Assembly: GCF_023008405.1 (NCBI RefSeq)
Contig: NZ_CP095376.1
Location: forward strand, 8,784,501-8,848,500
From: Amycolatopsis sp. FBCC-B4732
Lineage (GTDB): Bacteria; Actinomycetota; Actinomycetes; Mycobacteriales; Pseudonocardiaceae
DNA: 64,000 nucleotides
Direction of reading: 5' to 3'
A program made the translations under genes and the position numbers. Below are positions 51,413 to 59,993 of this stretch, in pieces. Numbering within the stretch: the stretch's first letter is position 1; each line of letters begins with the position of its first letter. The notes under the pieces are model-generated. The model ran no database searches. It was given only the letters and a program-made list of their open reading frames with translations, and was not told the origin of the DNA.

Positions 51413-52318
51413 ATGATGAGGCCCGCCCGCCTCGCGGTCGGCGTCGTGTCCGCCGGCCGGGTGGGCAGTGTGCTCGGCGCCGCGCTGGCCCGGGCGGGGC
51501 ACACCGTGGTGGCCGCGTCCGGCCTGTCCGCGGCGTCGCTGGCCAGGGCCGAACGCCTCCTCCCCGACGTGCCCATCCTGCCGCCCGACGAGACCGTCGG
51601 CCGGGCCGACCTGGTGCTGCTCGCCCTGCCCGACGACGCGCTGGCCGGGATGGTCCGCGGGCTCGTCGCCACGGGGTCGCTGCGGCCGGGGCAGATCGTC
51701 GTGCACACCTCCGGCGCGCAGGGCATCGACGTGCTGGCCCCCGCGGCCGAAGCCGGGGCGCTGCCGCTCGCGCTGCACCCGGTGATGACGTTCACCGGCC
51801 GCGAGGAGGACCTCGAACGGCTGGCGGCGTGCAGCATCGGCGTCACCGCGGCCGCCGACGACGAGGCGGCTTGGAACGTCGGCGAGGCGCTGGCGGTCGA
51901 GATGGGTGCCGAGCCGGTGCGCATCCCCGACTCCGCGCGAGCGCTCTACCACGCTGCGTTGACCCACGGCGCGAACCACCTGATGACGCTGGTCGCCGAT
52001 TGCACGGAAGTCTTGCGGGAAGCGGGAATCGGGCATTCCGAACGCCTGGTGGCACCACTGCTTTCGGCGGCGTTGGATAATGTGCTCCGACACGGCGACC
52101 GCGCGCTCACCGGCCCGGTCGCGCGTGGCGATCTCGGCACCGTCCGCAAGCACCTCGCGGTGCTCGCGGACCGGGCGCCGGACGTGGCGCCGGCCTACCG
52201 GGCGCTGGCCAAGCGCACGGCAGCGCGTTCCGCGGCTGCCGGGCTGCTGGACACCGCGGCCGCCAAAGACCTCACCGAACTCCTCGACGATCCCGCCGAA
52301 GGGCACCAAGACCAGTGA
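51413..52318 (+). CDS. Rossmann-fold / DUF2520 protein
   Basis: A 301-residue protein with an N-terminal NAD(P)-binding fold (LAVGVVSAGRVGSVLGAALA) and the C-terminal DUF2520 helical domain (ALYHAALTHGANHLMTLVAD, RHGDRALTGPVARGDLGTVR). The layout is like ketopantoate or pyrroline-5-carboxylate reductases. Its 4-nt overlap with panC, and the same order in M. tuberculosis (Rv3603c-panC), make a pantothenate-related reductase attractive but unproven. GxGxxG is degenerate (GVVSAGRVG). ATG 51413 or 51416 can be used. Confidence 0.88.
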   Translation: MMRPARLAVGVVSAGRVGSVLGAALARAGHTVVAASGLSAASLARAERLLPDVPILPPDETVGRADLVLLALPDDALAGMVRGLVATGSLRPGQIVVHTSGAQGIDVLAPAAEAGALPLALHPVMTFTGREEDLERLAACSIGVTAAADDEAAWNVGEALAVEMGAEPVRIPDSARALYHAALTHGANHLMTLVADCTEVLREAGIGHSERLVAPLLSAALDNVLRHGDRALTGPVARGDLGTVRKHLAVLADRAPDVAPAYRALAKRTAARSAAAGLLDTAAAKDLTELLDDPAEGHQDQ

Positions 52319-53220
52319 CCACACCGAAATTCAGCCGCGGCACCCTGAACGCGTTCACCTCGCCCGAGCAGATGAACCAGGTCAGCCGGGCCTTGCACGG
52401 CGTCAGCCGCAAGCTCGCGCTCGTGCCCACCATGGGCGCGCTGCACGCCGGGCACCGCGAGCTGATCCGCCGCGCGAAGCGGCTGCCGAACACCGTCGTG
52501 GCCACCTCGATCTTCGTCAACCCGCTGCAGTTCGGCGAGGGCGAGGACTTCGAGGCGTACCCGCGGCCGCTCGAGGCCGACCTGTCGGTGCTGCGCGAGG
52601 ACGGCGTCGAAATCGCGTTCACCCCGAGCGCCGACGCCCTGTACGCCGAGGGCGCCACCGTGACCGTGCACCCGGGCCCGCTCGGCGACGAGCTCGAGGG
52701 CGTCGTGCGGCCCGGCCACTTCGCCGGCGTGCTGACCGTCGTCGCGAAGCTGTTCAACCTGGTGCGCCCGGACTACGCGTTCTTCGGGGAGAAGGACTAC
52801 CAGCAGCTGGTGCTGATCAAGCGGATGGTCCGGGACCTGAACATCGACACGCGCGTCATCGGCGTGCCGACCGTGCGGGAGCGCGACGGGCTGGCGCTGT
52901 CCTCGCGCAACGTCTACCTGGCGCCCGAGCAGCGTGAAGACGCCATCGTCCTGTCGGCCGCCCTCACCGCGGGGGCGTTCGTCGGCCGGGACGGGGCCGA
53001 CGCGGTCCTCGAGACCGCGTGGAAGACCCTCGCCGCGCGGCCGGCGGTCGAGGTGGATTACCTGGAGTTGAGGGGAACCGACCTCGGGCCCGCGCCCGTC
53101 GATGGTGAAGCACGACTGTTGATCGCTGCCCGGGTGGGGAGTACCCGGCTGATCGACAACGTTCCGGTGCTGCTCGGCAAGGCCGTCGAGCACCCGGAGC
53201 GGCTGGACGCAGGGGAATAG
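52315..53220 (+). CDS. panC: Pantothenate synthetase
   Basis: PanC condenses pantoate and beta-alanine with ATP. The 301-residue protein shows LVPTMGALHAGHRELIR (HxGH nucleotidyltransferase motif), TSIFVNPLQFGEGEDFEAYP, FFGEKDYQQLVLIKRMV and GLALSSRNVYL. GTG 52315 overlaps the DUF2520 stop. panD follows after 9 bp. Confidence 0.97.
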   Translation: MTTPKFSRGTLNAFTSPEQMNQVSRALHGVSRKLALVPTMGALHAGHRELIRRAKRLPNTVVATSIFVNPLQFGEGEDFEAYPRPLEADLSVLREDGVEIAFTPSADALYAEGATVTVHPGPLGDELEGVVRPGHFAGVLTVVAKLFNLVRPDYAFFGEKDYQQLVLIKRMVRDLNIDTRVIGVPTVRERDGLALSSRNVYLAPEQREDAIVLSAALTAGAFVGRDGADAVLETAWKTLAARPAVEVDYLELRGTDLGPAPVDGEARLLIAARVGSTRLIDNVPVLLGKAVEHPERLDAGE

Positions 53221-53229
53221 GAGTCCACG

Positions 53230-53724
53230 ATGTACCGCACGATGCTCAAGTCGAAGATCCACCGCGTCACCGTGACCCAGGCCGACCTGCACTACGTCGG
53301 TTCGGTGACGGTCGACGAAGACCTGATGGAGGCCGCGGACCTGCTGCCGGGCGAACAGGTGTCCATTGTGGACGTCACCAACGGCGCCCGGCTGGAGACC
53401 TACGTCATCAAGGGTGAACGCGGCAGCGGCGTGCTCGGCATCAACGGCGCCGCGGCGCACCTGGTGCACCCGGGTGACCTGGTCATTCTCATCTCGTACG
53501 GCCAGATGGACAACGCCGAGGCCGCGACGTACGAACCGCGCGTGGTGTTCGTGGACGCGGACAACCGGATCGTCCACCGGCACAGCGACCCCGGCTACGC
53601 GCCGGAGGGTTCGGGCCTGCTGTCCGGCACGGTGACGCTGCCGGACGACGAGACGGCGATCTTCCCGGTCGCGGAGACGGCGGACGCCCGCCGCCTCGAC
53701 GCGTTGCTGCACGCGGAAAGCTGA
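53230..53724 (+). CDS. panD: Aspartate 1-decarboxylase
   Basis: PanD makes beta-alanine from aspartate. The 164-residue proenzyme cleaves itself at Gly-Ser in [15 protein letters not shown] to form the pyruvoyl group. Other motifs are [20 protein letters not shown] and [16 protein letters not shown]. It is longer than most PanD proteins (about 120-140 residues) because of a C-terminal extension rich in Asp/Ala. AGGAG precedes the ATG. It feeds panC directly. Confidence 0.96.
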   Translation: MYRTMLKSKIHRVTVTQADLHYVGSVTVDEDLMEAADLLPGEQVSIVDVTNGARLETYVIKGERGSGVLGINGAAAHLVHPGDLVILISYGQMDNAEAATYEPRVVFVDADNRIVHRHSDPGYAPEGSGLLSGTVTLPDDETAIFPVAETADARRLDALLHAES

Positions 53725-53729
53725 CCCGC

Positions 53730-54509
53730 TTGCTGCTCACCGTCGACGTCGGCAACACGAACATCGTCCTGGGGCTTTGGTCCGGTCAGTCGCTCGTGGG
53801 CGATTGGCGCATGCGCACGGACGCGCGCATGACGGCCGACGAGCTGGCGTTGACGGTGCGCGGCCTGCTGGGTCCGCACGTGGATTCGGTGACGGGCATC
53901 AGCGCGCTGTCGACGGTGCCCGCGGTGCTGCGCGAACTGCGCGTGATGCTTTCGCGGTACTACGCCGGCGTGCCGAAGATCGTGGTGGAGCCGGGGGTCC
54001 GCACGGGTGTGCCGCTGCTGGTGGACAACCCGAAGGAGGTGGGCGCGGACCGGCTGGCGAACACGCTGGCCGCGCACCACCTCCACAAGGGCACGGCGTG
54101 CGTGGTGGTCGACTTCGGCACGTCGACCAACGTGGACGCGATTTCCGCGCGCGGCGAGTTCCTGGGCGGCGCGTTCGCGCCGGGCATCGAGATTTCGGTG
54201 GACGCACTGGCGTTGCGCGCTGCGGCGCTGCGGAAGGTCGAGCTGGTGCCGCCGCGGTCGGTGATCGGGAAGAACACCGTGGAGTGCCTGCAGTCGGGCA
54301 TCCTGTACGGGTTCGCGGGGCAGGTGGACGGCCTGGTGAAGCGGATCGTGCGCGAGCTTTCGCCCGGCGGCGCGGAACCGGTGGCGGTGCTGGCGACGGG
54401 CGGGCTGGCACCGCTGGTGCTCGAGGAGTCGGAGACGATCACGGACCACGTGCCGGACCTGACTTTGCTCGGGCTGCGGCTGGTTTACGAGCGGAACATC
54501 CGCCCCTGA
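53730..54509 (+). CDS. coaX: Type III pantothenate kinase
   Basis: CoaX phosphorylates pantothenate, the committed step to CoA. The 259-residue protein has the ASKHA phosphate loop LLTVDVGNTNIVLGL, RTGVPLLVDNPKEVGADRLA, VVDFGTSTNVDA and GGAFAPGIEISVDALALRAA. A TTG start (53730) 5 bp after panD fits the domain start and operon. Its stop is followed by an 11-bp inverted repeat made of two DnaA-box sequences. Confidence 0.95.
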   Translation: MLLTVDVGNTNIVLGLWSGQSLVGDWRMRTDARMTADELALTVRGLLGPHVDSVTGISALSTVPAVLRELRVMLSRYYAGVPKIVVEPGVRTGVPLLVDNPKEVGADRLANTLAAHHLHKGTACVVVDFGTSTNVDAISARGEFLGGAFAPGIEISVDALALRAAALRKVELVPPRSVIGKNTVECLQSGILYGFAGQVDGLVKRIVRELSPGGAEPVAVLATGGLAPLVLEESETITDHVPDLTLLGLRLVYERNIRP

Positions 54510-54514
54510 CGCGC

Positions 54515-54548
54515 GGTTGTCCACAACTCGGGTGGGCTGTGGACAACC
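54515..54548. promoter_or_regulatory. Inverted pair of consensus DnaA boxes (or coaX terminator)
   Basis: TTGTCCACA (54517-54525) and TGTGGACAA (54538-54546) are both perfect actinobacterial DnaA boxes, facing each other 12 bp apart. Together with flanking bases they form an 11-bp perfect inverted repeat (GGTTGTCCACA). It can act as a DnaA site, a transcript hairpin or both. Confidence 0.6.
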
Positions 54549-54699
54549 GGGCTGCAGTCGGGCTTTCCCGGCTTTTGGCCCGGCCCGGCGCAGCCAGAGG
54601 GTTCCGGTGGAAGCCGGCTTCACCGCGTCGGCGCCGAGTCCGGTCGCGATCCCGCGCGAACGTTCGGCCGCGACCTCGCTGCGGACCTGAAGACAGCCG

Positions 54700-55104
54700 T
54701 CAGCCGCGGGTCAGCCTGCGTCGCTCCAGCACGTACCCCAGCGCCGTCACCGCCAGTGCCGGAATCGCCACCTTCCCCTGCGGGAACCGGGCCGTGCCCG
54801 GCGGGTCCACGGCCCGAGACCCGGGATACGCCAGCGCCGAGATCTGCGTCAGCCAGTACAACGACGCCAGCGCGGCTCCCGCGTCGAGCCCGGCCCGAGC
54901 CGACGACGGCCGCCACAGCTGCCACAAGCTGGTGGCGCCCAGCGCCAGTCCCAGGCTCATCGTCTGCCCGTTGTGGAACTTCGCGTGCGGTCGCCAAGCC
55001 GGGTTGTACACGTGGGTCTCGTTCCAGTCGGCGCGGTACGGGCCCACCGCCGTCACCAGTGAGGTCAGCGAGATCAGGGCTCGCCCCAACGATTTCCTGC
55101 TCAT
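54700..55104 (-). CDS. Small uncharacterised membrane protein
   Basis: A 134-residue protein with about four hydrophobic segments (RALISLTSLVTAVGP, MSLGLALGATSLWQLW, ALASLYWLTQISALAY, IPALAVTALGYVLERRR). A conserved-looking WNETHVYNPAWRPHAKFHN lies between the first two, with His/Asp residues that could bind a ligand. I do not recognise the family with confidence. It is downstream of, and codirectional with, the SMR exporter gene, so it may belong to that transcript. Confidence 0.6.
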   Translation of the reverse strand: MSRKSLGRALISLTSLVTAVGPYRADWNETHVYNPAWRPHAKFHNGQTMSLGLALGATSLWQLWRPSSARAGLDAGAALASLYWLTQISALAYPGSRAVDPPGTARFPQGKVAIPALAVTALGYVLERRRLTRG

Positions 55105-55137
55105 CCCGCCAGTATCGAACCTCCAGCTTGATCGAGG

Positions 55138-55452
55138 TCAATGCAGCAGTTTCAGCCCGACCACGCCCGCCACGATCAGCGCCAGGCAGGTGATCCGCGC
55201 CGTCGTCGCCGGGTCGCCGAGGGCGAGCATGCCGTACGCCGCCGTGCCGAGCGTGCCGATGCCGACCCAGATCGCGTAACCCGTGCCCAGCGGGATTTCG
55301 CGCAGTGCGTACGCCAGGCCGCCCATGCTCAGTGCGAGCGCGAGGGCGAACACCAGCGTGGGAACCGGGCGGGAGAACCCCTTGGACGCGCCGAGCGCGG
55401 CCGCCCAGATCGTTTCGAACACGCCGGACAGGACAAGGACGAGCCAAGACAT
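55138..55452 (-). CDS. sugE: SMR-family guanidinium exporter (Gdx/SugE type)
   Basis: A 104-residue, four-helix small multidrug resistance protein. The essential Glu is in GVFETIWAAALGASKGFSRP (ExxW then KG), and PLGTGYAIWVGIGTLGTAAY is the Gdx/SugE signature rather than EmrE. Such proteins export guanidinium in exchange for protons, working as antiparallel dimers in the membrane. A guanidine-III riboswitch lies 31 bp upstream of the ATG at 55452, which fixes the likely substrate. CGAAAGG provides the ribosome site. Confidence 0.9.
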   Translation of the reverse strand: MSWLVLVLSGVFETIWAAALGASKGFSRPVPTLVFALALALSMGGLAYALREIPLGTGYAIWVGIGTLGTAAYGMLALGDPATTARITCLALIVAGVVGLKLLH

Positions 55453-55482
55453 GACGAGCCTTTCGCAGTGTGGGGAACCACT

Positions 55483-55522
55483 GCGCCGTCTTGTCCGCAC
55501 CGGGTACGACGCGCTCGTCCGG
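55483..55522 (-). ncRNA. Guanidine-III (ykkC-III) riboswitch
   Basis: Read on the minus strand, CCGGACGAG, then CGTACCCGGT, then GGACAAGACGGCGC follow the roughly 40-nt pseudoknot consensus of the guanidine-III class almost base for base. It is placed in the leader of the SMR exporter gene, the known genetic context. A small hairpin (GCAGTG/CACTGC) lies between it and the ribosome site and may be the expression platform. Confidence 0.88.
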
Positions 55523-55571
55523 GGCCGGCCGCGGGTGCGGGGGCCACTTCCGAAGCTAGCACGCCGGAAAG

Positions 55572-56324
55572 CTAGCGGCGGCGGGCGCGCAGGCCCCACG
55601 TGACCAGCGGGAGGTCGAACTCACCATTCGCCGTCGCCGGGTTCGCGGCGAGGAACTCGCGAAGGCGCGTCAGGAGCGCCGACGACTCCGCCGGGTCCGA
55701 GACGATCACGAGGGAATAGGTCGCGATCGTTTCCAGGAGGCTCTCCGCGGTCCGCCGTTGCACATGGTGAAACCGTTCGTCGTCGAACGGCTCGAAGGCC
55801 GGGTGCGCCACCGCGCGCAAATCGTCGGTCGACGCCGGCTTGCGGGCGCCGTCGCGGCCCAGTTCGGTGAACTCGGCCACCCACGGCACCGATTCGTCTT
55901 CGTAGTTCCACATCGGCACCAGCACGCCACCGGGACGCAGCACGCGGCCGATCTCGGTCATCGCCGCCGGTACGTCGAACCAATGGAACGCCTGGCCGAC
56001 GAATACCGCGTCGACCTCGGCGTCGGGTACCGGGATCCGTTCCGCCCGGCCGGCCAGTGACGTCGCCGACGGCACCCGGCGCGCCAGTTCGGCGCGCATT
56101 TCCGGGTCGGGTTCGACCGCGGTGACGTCGAGGCCGAGCTCGGTGAGGCCGAGGGTGAGTTTGCCCGTTCCGGCGCCGAGATCGAGCACCCGCCGCGGGG
56201 TTCCGGTGGCGCCGGAAAGGCCCCACTCGATCGCTGCCCGCGGGTAATCGGGCCGGTGCTCGGCGTACGCGGCCGCTCGGCTGCCGAAGGAAGAAGCCCG
56301 GCGGGCGCGTGTGGGATCACTCAC
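55572..56324 (-). CDS. SAM-dependent methyltransferase (class I)
   Basis: A 250-residue cytosolic methyltransferase. SAM-binding motif I is VLDLGAGTGKLTLGL; motif II is VTAVEPDPEMRAELAR; the post-motif AFHWFDVPAAMTEIGRVLRP is typical of the UbiE/YcgJ-like group. The opening SSFGSRAAAYAEHRPDYP is common in this subgroup. The methyl acceptor is unknown. GTG 56324 is the start, divergent from lysS. The exporter gene is downstream on the same strand after 119 bp that include the riboswitch. Confidence 0.88.
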   Translation of the reverse strand: MSDPTRARRASSFGSRAAAYAEHRPDYPRAAIEWGLSGATGTPRRVLDLGAGTGKLTLGLTELGLDVTAVEPDPEMRAELARRVPSATSLAGRAERIPVPDAEVDAVFVGQAFHWFDVPAAMTEIGRVLRPGGVLVPMWNYEDESVPWVAEFTELGRDGARKPASTDDLRAVAHPAFEPFDDERFHHVQRRTAESLLETIATYSLVIVSDPAESSALLTRLREFLAANPATANGEFDLPLVTWGLRARRR

Positions 56325-56400
56325 CGGGCCAGGTTAATGGAGGGAAAGTAAAGGTAATCCGGTTGGCGTAGCGCGCGGCGGGGTTCGTACCCTATGGGCC

Positions 56401-57912
56401 ATGACCGAAAACCCCGCTTCCACCAGCGACCCCGCCGAAGACGAACTGCCGGAGCAGATGCGGGTGCGCCGGGAGAAGCGCGACCGGATCCTCGCCGAAG
56501 GCATCGATCCCTACCCGGTCGAGGTACCCCGCACGCACTCGCTCGCCGAAGTGCGCGCGGCGCATTCCGGGTTGCCCGTCGACACCGCCACCGGGCAGCA
56601 GGTCGGCGTCACCGGCCGGGTCATGTTCCTGCGCAACACGGGCAAACTGTGCTTCGCCAGCCTCCGCGAGGGCGACGGCACCGAGCTGCAGGCGATGATC
56701 AGCCTGGCGAAGGTCGGCGAAGACGCGCTGGCCGCGTGGAAGGCCGACGTCGACCTCGGCGACCACGTGTTCGTGCAGGGTGAGGTCATCACCTCCAAGC
56801 GCGGCGAGCTCTCCGTGATGGTCGACGGCTGGCGCCTCACGTCGAAGGCGCTGCGCCCGCTGCCCAACGCGCACAAGGAACTCGCCGAGGAAACGCGGAT
56901 CCGCCAGCGCTACGTCGACCTCATCATGCGCCCGCGCGCGCGGGACGTCGTGCGCACCCGCGCCGGCGTGGTCCGGTCGCTGCGGGAGTCGTTCCACCGC
57001 CGCGGGTTCACCGAGGTCGAGACGCCGATGCTGCAGACGCTGCACGGCGGCGCCGCGGCCCGCCCGTTCGTCACCCGGTCGAACGCCTTCGACATGGAGC
57101 TGTTCCTGCGCATCGCGCCGGAGCTCTACCTCAAGCGCTGCGTCGTCGGCGGCATCGAAAAGGTCTTCGAGATCAACCGCAACTTCCGGAACGAGGGCAG
57201 CGACTCTTCGCACTCGCCGGAGTTCGCGATGCTCGAGTACTACGAGGCCTACGCGACTTACGACACGAACGCCGTGATGACGCGGGAGCTGATCCAGGAG
57301 GCCGCGCAGGCCGTGCTGGACAGCCAGGTCGTCACGTTGCCCGACGGTTCGGAGTACGACCTCTCCGGCGAATGGACCACACTCGGAATGTACGAGTCGT
57401 TGTCCGATTCGCTCGGCGAAGAGGTGACGCCGGAGACGCCCGCCGCCAAACTGCACGGATTCGCGCAGGCCAGGGGCCTCGAAGTGGACCCGAAGCTCGG
57501 GCACGGGAAGCTCGTCGAGGAACTGTGGGAACACCTCGTCGGAGATCACCTGCACGCACCGACGTTTGTCCGTGATTTTCCGCTGGAGACGTCGCCATTG
57601 ACGAGGCAGCACCGCTCGCGGGCCGGTGTCGCCGAGAAGTGGGACCTCTACGTGCGCGGATTCGAACTCGCCACCGGATACTCCGAGCTGGTCGATCCGG
57701 TCGTCGAACGGGAACGGCTCACCGAACAGTCGCTGCTGGCCGCGCAGGGTGATAGCGAAGCCATGCGGCTGGACGAGGATTTCCTGCGGGCCCTGGAGTA
57801 CGGAATGCCGCCGAGCGGCGGCGTCGGAATGGGGATCGACCGGCTCCTCATGGCGCTGACCGGTCTGGGTATCCGGGAGACGATCCTCTTCCCGCTCGTG
57901 CGACCTGAATAA
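56401..57912 (+). CDS. lysS: Lysyl-tRNA synthetase (class II)
   Basis: LysS charges tRNA-Lys. The 503-residue protein has the N-terminal OB anticodon domain ([20 protein letters not shown]) and class II motifs: motif 1 around [20 protein letters not shown], motif 2 [20 protein letters not shown], motif 3 [20 protein letters not shown]. Length is standard for the bacterial soluble enzyme, without the MprF-like domain of LysX. Confidence 0.97.
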   Translation: MTENPASTSDPAEDELPEQMRVRREKRDRILAEGIDPYPVEVPRTHSLAEVRAAHSGLPVDTATGQQVGVTGRVMFLRNTGKLCFASLREGDGTELQAMISLAKVGEDALAAWKADVDLGDHVFVQGEVITSKRGELSVMVDGWRLTSKALRPLPNAHKELAEETRIRQRYVDLIMRPRARDVVRTRAGVVRSLRESFHRRGFTEVETPMLQTLHGGAAARPFVTRSNAFDMELFLRIAPELYLKRCVVGGIEKVFEINRNFRNEGSDSSHSPEFAMLEYYEAYATYDTNAVMTRELIQEAAQAVLDSQVVTLPDGSEYDLSGEWTTLGMYESLSDSLGEEVTPETPAAKLHGFAQARGLEVDPKLGHGKLVEELWEHLVGDHLHAPTFVRDFPLETSPLTRQHRSRAGVAEKWDLYVRGFELATGYSELVDPVVERERLTEQSLLAAQGDSEAMRLDEDFLRALEYGMPPSGGVGMGIDRLLMALTGLGIRETILFPLVRPE

Positions 57913-57953
57913 CCCGCCCGTGTGAGGATAGCGGTCGGTTATCGCATAGAGAT

Positions 57954-57982
57954 TTGCGCTGCACTCCCGGAGCGGGTACTAA
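57954..57982 (+). promoter_or_regulatory. Candidate lsr2 promoter
   Basis: TTGCGC (57954-57959), a 17-bp spacer and TACTAA (57977-57982) lie in a short A+T-rich stretch about 80 bp upstream of the lsr2 ATG. Confidence 0.5.
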
Positions 57983-58059
57983 TGTTCTAGACAAAGTCTT
58001 CTGTCCCCGGGGCTCGCCCCGTCACCAGATCATTGAGTAAGCCCCGCAGGAGGAAACAG

Positions 58060-58410
58060 ATGGCGCAGAAGGTGCTCGTCTCGCTGGTGGACGACCTGGA
58101 CGGCAGCGAGGCCGAAGAGACCGTCGAGTTCGGTTTGGACGGCGTCAGCTACCAGATCGATCTCTCCTCGGAAAACGCCGAGGAGCTGCGGGACGCACTC
58201 GCCCAGTACGTCGAACACGCGCGGCGCGCGGGTGGCCGCAAGCGCGCCACCGTGCGTCCGGTCTCCGGCAAGGGATCGGCGCGCCCGGCCGCGGTCGACC
58301 GCGAGCAGAACCAGGCCATTCGCGCTTGGGCGCGCAAGAACGGTTACGCGGTTTCGGACCGGGGCCGGATCCCCTCCGAGGTCGTCGAGGCCTACCACAA
58401 GAAGAACTGA
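58060..58410 (+). CDS. lsr2: Nucleoid-associated silencer Lsr2
   Basis: Lsr2 coats A+T-rich and foreign DNA and silences it, like H-NS. The 116-residue protein has the N-terminal dimer/oligomer domain ([20 protein letters not shown]) and the C-terminal DNA-binding domain with the AT-hook-like RGR in [19 protein letters not shown] perfect AGGAGG lies just upstream of ATG 58060, fitting high expression. Relevant here because the window contains A+T-richer accessory DNA. Confidence 0.96.
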   Translation: MAQKVLVSLVDDLDGSEAEETVEFGLDGVSYQIDLSSENAEELRDALAQYVEHARRAGGRKRATVRPVSGKGSARPAAVDREQNQAIRAWARKNGYAVSDRGRIPSEVVEAYHKKN

Positions 58411-58508
58411 GGAACGTTCACGCCGGTGCGGGTGGTCGCGGGTCGCTGACCAGCGGTGACCCCCGCGCCGGTTCGACGGAATCCCTCGAAGCGGGCTTTC
58501 CAGCGGTG

Positions 58509-58534
58509 GCCGCCGGGCGAATTCGCCCGGCGGC
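58509..58534. terminator. Perfect palindromic terminator after lsr2
   Basis: GCCGCCGGGCGAA is followed directly by its exact complement (26-bp palindrome) and then TTTCTT. It also lies 6 bp from the stop of the convergent AraC gene. Confidence 0.92.
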
Positions 58535-58539
58535 TTTCT

Positions 58540-59310
58540 TCATGTCCGATCTCTGTCCGGTTCGGGCGCGCGAGCCGTTCGGGCGTAGTCGGCGGGCGAC
58601 TGGCCGGTCACGGTCCGGAAATCGCGGATGAAGTGCGACTGGTCGCTATAGCCCAGTCGAACCGCCAGTCCGGCGTAATCCGGCTCTCCTTCCGTGACCA
58701 ACCGCTGCGCAGCGTCGTTGAGCCGGTATATCCGGATCGCCCACTTGGGCGGGCAGCCGACGTGTTCGGCGAACAACCGCTGGATGGACCGGGTGGTTAG
58801 TCCAGTATCCGCGCACAGTTGCACCACCCGGGTAATTCCCGGATCACGCGCGATTGATTCCACCGTCTCGGCCGCCTGTCGCGCGGCCGGGGACAGGCGT
58901 ACCGGATTTGCGATCAGCAAGTTGTCGATCGCACGGACCATTTGTGCGTCGCCGGCCGCCGCGCGCACCGATTCCGCGGCCGGGATCGCCGCCGGCCCGA
59001 AAACGTCCGTGAGCGGGACGGATCGGTCGGCGATGTCACTCACCGGGCCGTCGAGGAACGCGCGGAAGCAGCCGGGCCGGAAACGCACGCCCAAGCCCTG
59101 CACGCGGCCCGACAAGCGGTGCGAAAAGACGTCGCGCGACGGGCCGTACACGCCGGACGCGCCGGGGAAGAACGTCGCGTGCACCGAGAGGTTGGGCAAT
59201 ACCCGCTGCTCGTGAGGTGGTTCGCCGCGCCGGTCCCAGCGCAGGACCCAGTGGTATTCGACGAAATCCGCCAGCTCCGGGGCGGGCGGGTGTCTCGTCA
59301 GCGTGAACAT
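58540..59310 (-). CDS. AraC-family transcriptional regulator
   Basis: A 256-residue regulator. The C-terminal double HTH is clear: QLCADTGLTTRSIQRLFAEH and LAVRLGYSDQSHFIRDFRTV, then TGQSPADYA. The N-terminal domain (HPPAPELADFVEYHWVLRWD) is the small-molecule or cupin-like domain common in actinobacterial AraC proteins. ATG 59310 gives the typical family start; GTG codons at 59361-59370 could add about 20 residues. It is divergent from the mycothiol-transferase-fold gene and may control it. Confidence 0.87.
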   Translation of the reverse strand: MFTLTRHPPAPELADFVEYHWVLRWDRRGEPPHEQRVLPNLSVHATFFPGASGVYGPSRDVFSHRLSGRVQGLGVRFRPGCFRAFLDGPVSDIADRSVPLTDVFGPAAIPAAESVRAAAGDAQMVRAIDNLLIANPVRLSPAARQAAETVESIARDPGITRVVQLCADTGLTTRSIQRLFAEHVGCPPKWAIRIYRLNDAAQRLVTEGEPDYAGLAVRLGYSDQSHFIRDFRTVTGQSPADYARTARAPEPDRDRT

Positions 59311-59426
59311 CGTGCGCGCGGTGGCCTCGGCCACGATGCCGCGCGGGATCCGGTGCGCCACGATCACCACGGTAGCTGTCGCGTTCGTCCAAGACGGGGA
59401 AGCGGGCACCGGCTTGGCTCTCCGGC

Positions 59427-59993
59427 ATGACTGCCGAGCTGCTGCGGCCCGCCGCGAGCGAATTCCTCCGGGTCGCCACCGCCGTGACCGACTTGACCGC
59501 GCCGACGCCGTGCGCCGGGTACGCCGTGCGCGGGCTGCTGAACCACCTCTTGTTCTGGGGCCCGTGGCTGCTGGCCGCGGGACGCCGCGAGGACCCGCCG
59601 CCCGGCGGCGCCGAGGCGGAGGCGGAGCTGGTCGGCGAGGACTGGCGTGCGGCGCTGGAGAAGCAGACCGAGACGCTCGTCGACGTCTTCGGCACGCCGT
59701 CGGCGTGGATCGGCCTGACGGCGCTGGGGACGACGCGGCTGCCCGCCTCGGTGGTCGGTGACATGGTGCTGGGCGAGTTCGTGCTGCACGGCTGGGACCT
59801 GGCCCGGGCGAGCGGCCAGGAGCTCGCTGTCACGCCTGAAGCGGCGACAGCGGTGTACGAGTCCGCGGCGCTGATGGGTGCGCAGGCGCGCTCGATGGGC
59901 GTCTACGGGCCCGAGGTCGAGGTGCCGGCGGCCGCGCCGGCGTTCGACCGGGCACTGGGCGCCTCGGGCCGCGACCCGTCCTGGACGCCCTGA
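59427..59993 (+). CDS. TIGR03086/DinB-like putative mycothiol-dependent protein
   Basis: A 188-residue protein of the mycothiol maleylpyruvate isomerase-like/DinB superfamily. Typical pieces are the N-terminal SEFLRVATAVTDLTAPTPCA, VRGLLNHLLFWGPWLLAAGR (first His) and VLGEFVLHGWDLARASGQEL (second His), which together bind a metal. The reaction is unknown. The last 91 bp overlap the 3' end of the convergent FhuF-like gene, an unusually long tail-to-tail overlap. Confidence 0.85.
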   Translation: MTAELLRPAASEFLRVATAVTDLTAPTPCAGYAVRGLLNHLLFWGPWLLAAGRREDPPPGGAEAEAELVGEDWRAALEKQTETLVDVFGTPSAWIGLTALGTTRLPASVVGDMVLGEFVLHGWDLARASGQELAVTPEAATAVYESAALMGAQARSMGVYGPEVEVPAAAPAFDRALGASGRDPSWTP

